13,496 nucleotides of DNA from Chloroflexota bacterium (GTDB taxonomy: Bacteria; Chloroflexota; Anaerolineae; CG2-30-64-16), in NCBI GenBank assembly GCA_029555885.1, contig JAKPQT010000469.1:1-13496 (forward strand), given 5' to 3'. Made by a program: the position numbers and the translations under genes. A model generated the notes under the pieces. That model searched no databases and was not told the origin of the DNA. It was given only the letters and a program-made list of their open reading frames with translations. Below, one piece after another: positions 1 to 7,179 of this stretch (its first letter is position 1; each line of letters begins with the position of its first letter).

Positions 1-150
1 CTCGAGGTCGCGCGGGGTCAACGTTTTGACCGTGGCCTGCGTGCCCACGGGCGCAAAGACCGGCGTCTTCAGCGTGCCGTGCGGGGTGGTGAAGGCGCCG
101 TAGCGCGCGGAAGTCGTGCTATCCTGCGCAAGGAGAGTGAAATCGAACAT
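1..150 (-). CDS. tgt: queuine tRNA-ribosyltransferase, N-terminal fragment
   Basis: This is the first 50 codons of a leftward gene that runs off the window's left edge. The start codon occupies 150-148. The fragment shows the conserved N-terminus of bacterial TGT: a short beta-strand opening (FTLLAQD), then [15 protein letters not shown] and the hallmark [14 protein letters not shown] (about residues 34-46). TGT exchanges guanine 34 in the anticodon of tRNAs for Asp, Asn, His and Tyr for the queuosine precursor preQ1 in bacteria. The catalytic Asp residues and the zinc site lie beyond the edge. No Shine-Dalgarno sequence precedes the ATG. A possible promoter (160-188) would start transcription only a few bases upstream, which hints at a nearly leaderless mRNA. 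The family call is firm from this stretch alone. Confidence 0.9.
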   Translation of the reverse strand, partial: MFDFTLLAQDSTTSARYGAFTTPHGTLKTPVFAPVGTQATVKTLTPRDLE

Positions 151-159
151 GGCTGCGCA

Positions 160-188
160 AGGTTAGCACCAGCCCGCAGCGTTGTCAA
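160..188 (-). promoter_or_regulatory. possible promoter for tgt
   Basis: On the minus strand a perfect TTGACA (188-183) is followed after 17 nt by TAACCT (165-160), a weak -10. The -35 box overlaps the -35 box of the opposite promoter at 182-209. The predicted start near 153 leaves only about 3 nt before the ATG. Confidence 0.4.
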
Positions 189-209
189 AACGGTCGGCTG
201 TGTTATACT
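182..209 (+). promoter_or_regulatory. sigma70-type promoter for the membrane protein gene
   Basis: TTGTCA (182-187), a 16-nt spacer and TATACT (204-209) match the vegetative consensus. The predicted start near 216 lies about 30 nt before the chosen ATG at 245. This argues against the longer reading frame that begins with TTG at 182, because that codon would sit in the -35 box. Confidence 0.65.
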
Positions 210-244
210 CGGATGTGCCGCGCTTTGCGTCACAAGGAGGCACT

Positions 245-1363
245 ATGTCATACGGTGAGATCTTCGTGGGCACGTTCCGCCAGATCTGGCAGCACAAGAA
301 ACTGTGGCTCTTCGGTCTTCTCGCCGCGCTGTTGAGCAGCGTCGGCTTGGGCATCTATCAGCTTTTCGGCATACGAGGGCAGGGCGACTATATGCAGTTC
401 ATGTCGCGCTTCATGCAGAACCCTGAGAGGTTGCCGCGGGGCTTCGGCGCCGATCTTATGGCCAGCCTGAGTGCTCTCTGGATCGGGCTGTCCCTACTGA
501 TCGTCTTCGGACTCGTCGGCTATATCGTCAGCCTGGTCATGCGCGGCGCAATCATGCACGAGGCGGCGATTGCCTGGGCCGGCGGAGAGACGGACACCAG
601 TCGGGGCGTGAGCGCAGGCGTAGGCAGGGCAGTGTATGTCTTTCTGTTGGACCTGCTGTGGGGCCTCGTGCCATTCCTCCTGGCCTGTGGCGCCATGACT
701 GGCTTGTTGGCGATACTGTTTGGGGTGATAGCCACCAATGGCGGTGAGGGCTGGGGCGTTTTCTTCGGCCTCCTTTTCTTTGGCTTTCTGTGTTCAGTCG
801 TGTTGGTCGGCTTGCTGCTGGCCGTCTTCACGGCCATCTTCCCGCCGCTGATGTACCAGTCGGCAGTCGTCGGCGGCCGCAGCTTCGGTGAGGCCGTTCG
901 CGAGGGCTGGCGGCTGACGGTCAGCAACCTGGGCTCGCTTATCATCTTCTGGCTGCTACTGCTCCTGCTGTCGTTCGTCCTGAATGCGATGATCCAGGCG
1001 ATCACGCTGCCCCTGACGCTGCCGTGGATGGGCTCGTGGATGACGGACTGGAGCGCGGCCCTGGATAATTTCATGCGTGACGGCCAGCTCGATATGCCGC
1101 CGCTGCGCGCCGGCTGGCTGATTGTCAGCGGGCTGGTGTCGGTGGTGCTGTCGCTGCTGGTGAACAGCTTCCTGCTGACCTTCCGGCACACGCTGTATGC
1201 GGAGGTCTACCGCCGTCTGACGGGCGCGGTGCCGCCGGTCGCGCCGGTGGAGGCGGTTGCGCCGCCGGTGGCGCCGCTTGCGCCGGTCGAACCCCTGCCC
1301 CCATCCGACATCTTCGTGCCGGATGAGCCGCCTGCGGATGACGAGGAGCCGCGCGTCGGGTGA
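245..1363 (+). CDS. six-TM integral membrane protein with Pro-rich tail
   Basis: This is a 372-residue protein of unknown function. The ATG is chosen because AAGGAGG sits 5 nt upstream (233-239) and a promoter lies at 182-209. Hydrophobic segments fall at about residues 19-42, 75-98, 131-162, 172-203, 228-258 and 288-315. Polar loops include GGETDTSRG (about 113-121) and GRSFGEAVREGWRL (about 211-224). The latter, with FREGWRL-like character before a membrane segment, is typical of broad bacterial families related to the glycerophosphodiester phosphodiesterase membrane domain, which have no known activity of their own. After the last helix comes a cytoplasmic-looking tail rich in Pro, Val and Ala (about 329-353), then an acidic end (DEPPADDEEPRVG). 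No catalytic motif is visible. It stands alone between a divergent tgt and a convergent fmdB-like gene. Membrane location is secure; function is unknown. Confidence 0.85.
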   Translation: MSYGEIFVGTFRQIWQHKKLWLFGLLAALLSSVGLGIYQLFGIRGQGDYMQFMSRFMQNPERLPRGFGADLMASLSALWIGLSLLIVFGLVGYIVSLVMRGAIMHEAAIAWAGGETDTSRGVSAGVGRAVYVFLLDLLWGLVPFLLACGAMTGLLAILFGVIATNGGEGWGVFFGLLFFGFLCSVVLVGLLLAVFTAIFPPLMYQSAVVGGRSFGEAVREGWRLTVSNLGSLIIFWLLLLLLSFVLNAMIQAITLPLTLPWMGSWMTDWSAALDNFMRDGQLDMPPLRAGWLIVSGLVSVVLSLLVNSFLLTFRHTLYAEVYRRLTGAVPPVAPVEAVAPPVAPLAPVEPLPPSDIFVPDEPPADDEEPRVG

Positions 1364-1400
1364 CCTCACCCCCAGCCCCGGGGAGTTATTGTGAATAAAA

Positions 1401-1435
1401 AGAGGGCGTGCGGCTCAAGAAGCCGCACGCCCTCT
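1401..1435 (-). terminator. intrinsic terminator of the zinc-ribbon gene
   Basis: A perfect 15-bp stem (1401-1415 with 1421-1435) closes a 5-nt loop. On the minus strand it is followed directly by TTTTATT, a proper U-tract, so it ends the leftward gene at 1459. On the plus strand there is no U-tract, although the hairpin lies 38 nt after the convergent membrane protein gene and may also protect that 3' end. Confidence 0.85.
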
Positions 1436-1458
1436 GTGATGAACCATCCCGAAGGTCT

Positions 1459-1788
1459 CTAGCTGTCCTTCTTCGCTGTGGACCCCGCTGCCGGCGGCGA
1501 AGCGTCACCGCCGCCGGTCGTAGCCGCCGGCTTGCTCGTGTCGGCCTTGGCATCTGCTGGCCGGGCTTCCTCTTCCTTCTTCTTGCCGCCCGGAATGCCC
1601 GTGGACGACTTGCCCTTGTTGTCCGTTACATAGAAGCCGGAGCCCTTGAAAATCACTCCGACAGGTTGCATGACGCGGTGAACATGACCGCCGCACTCGG
1701 GGCAGTCAGTGAGCGACGGGTCCGTCATGCGCTGCAGGCGCTCGAACCTTACGCCGCACTGTTCGCATTCGTATTCATAAGTCGGCAT
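1459..1788 (-). CDS. FmdB-family zinc-ribbon protein
   Basis: This is a 109-residue protein beginning MPTYEYECEQCG, the signature of the FmdB/CxxC_CxxC_SSSS zinc-ribbon family. Two CxxC pairs (Cys8/Cys11 and Cys29/Cys32) should bind one zinc ion, and FKGSGFY at about 47-53 is the usual conserved end of the domain. Family members are proposed regulators (the name comes from the formamidase operon of Methylophilus), but the molecular role is not established. After residue 65 the protein becomes a low-complexity tail rich in Lys, Glu, Ala, Pro and Gly with no predicted fold. An upstream in-frame ATG at 1836 would add 16 residues that do not belong to the family, so 1788 is preferred; a G-rich stretch just upstream (GGTGGGGG) can serve as a weak ribosome site. 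It has its own promoter (1893-1921) and terminator (1401-1435), so it is monocistronic. Confidence 0.9.
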   Translation of the reverse strand: MPTYEYECEQCGVRFERLQRMTDPSLTDCPECGGHVHRVMQPVGVIFKGSGFYVTDNKGKSSTGIPGGKKKEEEARPADAKADTSKPAATTGGGDASPPAAGSTAKKDS

Positions 1789-1836
1789 CGTACATCCCCC
1801 ACCTGGGAACCCAACCTGGGCCGCATTTCCTAACAC

Positions 1837-1887
1837 TCAGACCTCCGAGGCCGTGCGACGCGGTCGCCTGGACACCTCGGAGGCTGA
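1837..1887 (-). promoter_or_regulatory. 5' leader hairpin of the zinc-ribbon gene
   Basis: CCTCCGAGG (1842-1850) pairs with CCTCGGAGG (1875-1883), and TCAG/CTGA (1837-1840 with 1884-1887) extends the stem past one bulged base. Inside, GCGAC/GTCGC (1855-1859 with 1863-1867) makes a smaller hairpin. The promoter at 1893-1921 would start transcription near 1886, so the structure occupies the very 5' end of a leader of about 100 nt. It may stabilise the mRNA or control translation; no known riboswitch class was recognised. Confidence 0.5.
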
Positions 1888-1892
1888 AAGGA

Positions 1893-1921
1893 ATTATACC
1901 CCATACGGCAGGGTTTGACAA
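1893..1921 (-). promoter_or_regulatory. near-consensus sigma70-type promoter
   Basis: On the minus strand TTGTCA (1921-1916) is followed after exactly 17 nt by a perfect TATAAT (1898-1893). It drives the zinc-ribbon gene. Its -35 box starts 8 nt from the palindrome at 1929-1984. Confidence 0.8.
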
Positions 1922-1928
1922 ATCAGGC

Positions 1929-1984
1929 GCAGAAACCCGTTTTCGTGCGAAACTACGGTTTCGCCTGAGAAAACGGGTTTCTGC
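1929..1984. repeat. 56-bp perfect palindrome downstream of fhs
   Basis: Arms of 16 bp (1929-1944 and 1969-1984) match perfectly as inverted repeats. Within the 24-nt loop a second perfect 7-bp stem (GCGAAAC 1947-1953 with GTTTCGC 1958-1964) closes a 4-nt loop. It begins 9 nt after the fhs stop codon. It may terminate fhs transcription, but the U-tract on the minus strand is poor (CTGATTTG). A dispersed REP/MITE-like repeat is an alternative. Confidence 0.75.
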
Positions 1985-1993
1985 AACAGTTTC

Positions 1994-3868
<1,875 letters not shown>

Positions 3869-3938
3869 GCGGTTGTGGACCTCCGTGGTGGGCCGTTGAG
3901 GATAGGTGGGCATGGGCAAGTCCCATGAGATTTGGACG

Positions 3939-3967
3939 ATTATAGCGCGCTTATGGACATTATGCAA
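3939..3967 (-). promoter_or_regulatory. sigma70-type promoter of fhs
   Basis: On the minus strand TTGCAT (3967-3962), a 17-nt spacer and a perfect TATAAT (3944-3939) predict a start near 3932, about 64 nt before the chosen fhs ATG. Confidence 0.75.
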
Positions 3968-4057
3968 TTAGCAGCCCGTGTGAAAAAACAGCGCGACCTT
4001 TTGTGGCGGCCTTCGTCTAAGTGAGTAGTAATTGCTGTTGAGCGACACTGATGTGTT

Positions 4058-4072
4058 CCAGCATCATGCTGG
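4058..4072. promoter_or_regulatory. 15-bp palindrome, possible operator
   Basis: CCAGCAT-C-ATGCTGG is a perfect 7+1+7 palindrome 35 nt upstream of the helix-turn-helix gene at 4108. Its place and symmetry suit an autoregulatory operator, but nothing in the sequence proves binding. No convincing promoter with both boxes was found in 3968-4107. Confidence 0.35.
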
Positions 4073-4107
4073 GGGCATCGGGCAACTGCCATAATGGAGG
4101 CAACTGG

Positions 4108-4578
4108 ATGGCACTTTATGTTCGGACCCTCAAACCAGAGGAAACCAGCCGGGTGGACGAAATCTTGCGCGGGCTCGATCCAGAGCTGGCTCGGCGCGCT
4201 CGGATCGTGCAGCTCTCGGCGCAGCGGATGGGCGTGCACGAAATCAGTCGCATGGTGGGATTGCACCCCATCAATGTGCGCAAGTGGATCCACCGTTTCA
4301 ACCGGATGGGCATCAACGGGCTGTTCCCGCGCCGTTCACCGGGTCGCCCGCGCCTGTTCAGCGAGGAGCAGCGCCGTGCCATCGTCGGGCTGGCTACCAC
4401 GGACCCGCAGGACCTGGGGCTGGGCTTCGATTCCTGGTCTTTGCAGCGCCTGCGCATGCATCTGGTGAAGCAGGGGATGACGCCTGACATCAGCGCCGAA
4501 ACCATCCGGCAGGAGCTGCTGCGCAGCGGGCTGGTTTTTGAGGATCGCCGTTGGGTGACGCCGGAAGCGACGCGGTGA
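4108..4578 (+). CDS. stand-alone double helix-turn-helix protein, IS630-transposase-like N-terminus
   Basis: This is a 156-residue protein. The ATG is chosen because GGAGG (4096-4100) lies 7 nt upstream; an in-frame ATG at 4051 lacks such a site. The first HTH spans about residues 27-66 (ARRARIVQLSAQRMGVHEIS then VGLHPINVRKWIHRF). It is followed by a GRPR minor-groove-type linker (79-82) and a second winged HTH (about 84-143, with WSLQRLRMHL and ISAETIRQELLRSGL). This order is that of the DNA-binding half of IS630/Tc1-type transposases. The protein ends at residue 156, just where a DDE catalytic domain would begin, and no DDE remnant follows. It is therefore either a transposase relic or a domesticated regulator. 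The clean start, stop and ribosome site favour a functional DNA-binding protein; its target is unknown. Confidence 0.75.
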   Translation: MALYVRTLKPEETSRVDEILRGLDPELARRARIVQLSAQRMGVHEISRMVGLHPINVRKWIHRFNRMGINGLFPRRSPGRPRLFSEEQRRAIVGLATTDPQDLGLGFDSWSLQRLRMHLVKQGMTPDISAETIRQELLRSGLVFEDRRWVTPEATR

Positions 4579-4714
4579 TACGGTGAAGAGGTGACAAGGT
4601 GATTCCGGGTCGCGGATTGGGCCTTTTTTCCATCCTTACGGGTCGTCCCTATTATTGCTAGGCCCTGCCTGTCCACATCACCCCGTCACCCCATCACCTT
4701 GTCACCTTGTCATC
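4573..4714. repeat. inverted pair of octanucleotide repeat blocks between convergent genes
   Basis: On the left are four tandem 8-bp units of the form (C/A)GGTGANN (4573-4604). On the right are four units of the complementary form with TCACC at 4678, 4686, 4694 and 4702, plus a degenerate fifth at 4710 (TCATC), also with period 8. Positions 4589-4603 and 4693-4707 form a perfect 15-bp inverted repeat. The TGA stop of the rightward gene (4576-4578) lies in the first left unit, and the TGA stop of the leftward gene (4712-4710) lies in the last right unit. The 73-bp centre holds a T6 run (4624-4629) and no gene. It may act as a bidirectional terminator or be a MITE-like insertion. Confidence 0.8.
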
Positions 4715-5885
4715 GTTCAAGGAGCAGCGGAATCCAGAGTCTGTACCGCCACTCGGTTTCCTGGCTGCTCCCGAAGATGCTGATGTTCCCCGGTTGGTAA
4801 ACCTGCACCCAGCCGACCATCACGCCCCCGGTCGTCGTCGGTGTCAGCGCAACATCCTTCAAAGTTCCGGACCCTGCGGGGATGACTTCCGGCTTGCCCC
4901 AGTTCAGCGCGTCTCGGTGGGACACGCGCACGATGTCACCTTCATCCCAGGCGATGTGCAGGCGGGCGTCGTTCGCGGCCGCGATCCGCGGGCCGCGGGC
5001 CGCACCGGCCACTTGGACCACGGTCTCCGGGTCCGGCCAATAATACTCCCGGCCAAACGCATACCGCACCGTCGCGCCCCCATCGACCCAGGTCAGGTGT
5101 CCGAAGCCATTGGGTGTGACGGTGACATGCGCGCCGATGGAATCTGTGGCGGGCGCATCTGACACATTGATGGCGAGCGTCCAGGTGCCCGCGATCTGCT
5201 GGCTGCTGTAGATTTCGAACAGGCCGGTCGGGTTTGTCTGCGAGGGGAGCCGGTCCTGCCAGGCCACGAAGATGACCCCCTGCGGTGAGACGGCAATCGA
5301 AGGGGACTGCCCGCGCGCGTGGGGAATCGCGTTGCTGCTCCAGAAGCCGCCGTGCCAGCTCCCTACATAGATGGTCCAGTAGCCCGGCGCGTTGTCCATC
5401 CAGGCTGCGTGCAAGCTCCCATCCGGGCCGGCGGCCAGGACCGGATTCACTGAGACGCCATAGGTGCGCGAGACGTTGATGGGCAGTGACCAACGGTTAT
5501 CGCGCAGCGTGACATGGAAAATGTCGTAGTTGCCGAGAAACTGATTGGCGAAGACCGCGTGGAGCACGCCCTTGCTGTCCAGGGCCAGCGATGGCGACAG
5601 GCCCGCGGCAACCCGGATGGCGCCTGTCCAGGCGGCGCCCGGATTGCGCACGGCATAGTAGACGGTGCCCTCGGACTCCCACATGGCGTGGGCTTGGCCG
5701 TCAGGCGTGTAGGCGAGGGCAGGGCGGGCCGCGTCAGGCAATCCGGTGGCGATGGCGAACGGTGCAGACCAGGGCGTCACGTCCGTATCGGCGCGGGCCG
5801 CGGGCAGGCGCGCGGCGAGGCTGCCGCCTGCCAGGATGATTGCGAGCAGCCACCGGATGATGTTACGCACAGGCCCCGGCTTCAT
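4710..5885 (-). CDS. secreted beta-propeller (sialidase-like fold) protein
   Basis: This is a 391-residue exported protein of unknown function. A signal peptide covers residues 1 to about 32 (basic MKPGPVRNIIRW, hydrophobic LLAIILAGGSLAA, cleavage after ARA). The body is built from about seven similar units, each with a P-x-(L/I)-A-x-x-x-(D/Q)-G-x-x-(H/F)-x-x-W core: ALAYTPDGQAHAMWE, SLALDSKGVLHAVF, VLAAGPDGSLHAAWMD, SIAVSPQGVIFVAWQD, VTVTPNGFGHLTWVDG, RIAAANDARLHIAWDEG and a last weaker unit. This periodicity is that of BNR/sialidase-type propellers. The catalytic Arg triad and Asp-box motifs (SxDxGxTW) are absent, so it is more likely a binding or surface protein than a sialidase. The C-terminus is YRLWIPLLLER. 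The start at 5885 has GAGAGG 9 nt upstream; the ATG at 5891 is an alternative. It is probably the last gene of the sigma-factor operon, 40 nt after the gene before it. Confidence 0.75.
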   Translation of the reverse strand: MKPGPVRNIIRWLLAIILAGGSLAARLPAARADTDVTPWSAPFAIATGLPDAARPALAYTPDGQAHAMWESEGTVYYAVRNPGAAWTGAIRVAAGLSPSLALDSKGVLHAVFANQFLGNYDIFHVTLRDNRWSLPINVSRTYGVSVNPVLAAGPDGSLHAAWMDNAPGYWTIYVGSWHGGFWSSNAIPHARGQSPSIAVSPQGVIFVAWQDRLPSQTNPTGLFEIYSSQQIAGTWTLAINVSDAPATDSIGAHVTVTPNGFGHLTWVDGGATVRYAFGREYYWPDPETVVQVAGAARGPRIAAANDARLHIAWDEGDIVRVSHRDALNWGKPEVIPAGSGTLKDVALTPTTTGGVMVGWVQVYQPGNISIFGSSQETEWRYRLWIPLLLER

Positions 5886-5925
5886 CGTCATCAGCCTCTC
5901 AGCCGCCTCCCGTCGGCAGTTTATT

Positions 5926-7107
5926 TCACCGCATCCGGGTCGCAATGGGCGTGATGCGCTCTGCCCACACGACCCCGTTGCCCAACCGCAGGCCGCGAAT
6001 CAGCACTTCGCCTTCCGCCTGGTCGGCCAGGCGGGCCAGGCGGGAACTGCCCAGCCAGACGGGCATCCCGTCGATGGTCCACCAGGCGGTCGTGCCGGCT
6101 GCGCGCAGCTCGCCGGAAATCGCAACCGGCACAGGCTGGTCCAGGCGCATGACATCGGCCTGATACTGGTCCGGGCCAATCGTGATGCCCTGCACCTCGA
6201 CCCACTGGCCCGGTTGTGCCACGGCCCGGCTCTCGTCCACCAGGGTGTTGGCGTTGACGCGCGCTGTACCGATGACCGGCTCAGCGTATTCGCTCGGCGG
6301 AAATACGATCAGGTCCCACACTTGCTCGCCGCTGGGCTCGCGCGCAATGCCTGCGACCAGGGCGCTGAGCCGGGCATCCGCCGAGGTGTCCACCGCACGG
6401 ATGAGATGGGCCACCAGCGAGCCGTCGGGCTGGACGATGGCCCGCACCTCGACCTGCTGGCCGATGACGGGTTCACCGATGATGACCACGTCCGGGCTCA
6501 GCCGGAACGTCTGCCCGGCGACGCGCCATTCAGGCTCCACAGCTTCCAGGATGCCTTCGAATTCCACCGGCACTTCGCTCGGGTCGCCGGCAATCGCTTC
6601 GATGATGATGGCTCGCAGCTCCAGCGCATCGGGCGGCTGTTCTGCGATGACCCAAACCAGCCAGCCGGGGCGCGGTACGCCGCTGATGATAGTGTCCGGC
6701 GTCACGCGCACGAGCGTCTGGCTGATGACCCACAGCTCGCCTGCCTGTTTGGTCAGCAAGCCGGAGAACGGCCAGAGGATGCCTTGGGGTCCCGCAGGCC
6801 GCTCGACCATCACGAGCTCGGCCAGGATGGGTCCGCCGGGAGCCTGGCGGCCCTGAACGACCACCCAGGCGCCGGGCTCGGCCCGGCCGCGCTTCTCGAT
6901 GATGACGGTCTCGTCCGTGACGACCACCTGCGCGCTGCCCACCCACCAGTTGCTCCCGTTCACCAGCTTGAGATAGCCCTCGAGCCGGGTTGGTGTCGCT
7001 GCCGGCGTCTCGTCCTGGGCGCGCACAGGACGAGACGCGGCTGTGCTGAGCAGCACCAGCCCCAGCACGATCAGGACGAACCGTGTCAATCGATCAGGTG
7101 GTCGCAT
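5926..7107 (-). CDS. secreted protein of tandem DUF5666-like repeats
   Basis: This 393-residue protein has a clear signal peptide (RLTRFVLIVLGLVLLSTAA, cleavage after PVRA at about 30). The mature part holds about five copies of a 55-75 residue beta-rich unit at about 41-103, 111-172, 180-239, 247-323 and 328-388. Each unit opens with an (E/S)G-x-(L/I) strand, has a WW or W-x-(I/V) core, a D-x-x-V-I-I strand and a V-x-V-x-(G/A) strand, and closes with an A-x-x-I strand. The same unit appears four times outside the membrane in the protein encoded just upstream (7180-9054). DUF5666 domains are beta-barrel-like and have no established activity. The start at 7107 is chosen because it gives the proper signal peptide, though the ribosome site is weak. 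The gene lies 72 nt downstream of 7180 with no terminator visible between, which suggests co-transcription with the sigma factor. Confidence 0.8.
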   Translation of the reverse strand: MRPPDRLTRFVLIVLGLVLLSTAASRPVRAQDETPAATPTRLEGYLKLVNGSNWWVGSAQVVVTDETVIIEKRGRAEPGAWVVVQGRQAPGGPILAELVMVERPAGPQGILWPFSGLLTKQAGELWVISQTLVRVTPDTIISGVPRPGWLVWVIAEQPPDALELRAIIIEAIAGDPSEVPVEFEGILEAVEPEWRVAGQTFRLSPDVVIIGEPVIGQQVEVRAIVQPDGSLVAHLIRAVDTSADARLSALVAGIAREPSGEQVWDLIVFPPSEYAEPVIGTARVNANTLVDESRAVAQPGQWVEVQGITIGPDQYQADVMRLDQPVPVAISGELRAAGTTAWWTIDGMPVWLGSSRLARLADQAEGEVLIRGLRLGNGVVWAERITPIATRMR

Positions 7108-7179
7108 GATATTGATCACTCGTCTGCACGCCCACAAGGGGCTCTACTACTCTTTCTCGAAGGGACGCCTACCACCGCG

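Noticed and set aside
1837..1887. Known riboswitch or attenuator upstream of the zinc-ribbon gene
   Set aside because: There is a stable hairpin but no recognisable conserved core of a known class and no alternative terminator before the start codon.
4108..4578. Complete IS630-family insertion sequence
   Set aside because: No DDE catalytic domain follows, and no matching terminal inverted repeats with a TA duplication could be found around the gene.
4573..4714. CRISPR array
   Set aside because: The repeats are 8 bp with no spacers between units and occur in opposite orientation on the two sides.
4710..5885. Sialidase or other exo-glycosidase
   Set aside because: The repeat pattern fits a propeller fold, but the Asp-box signature and the catalytic Arg residues were not found.
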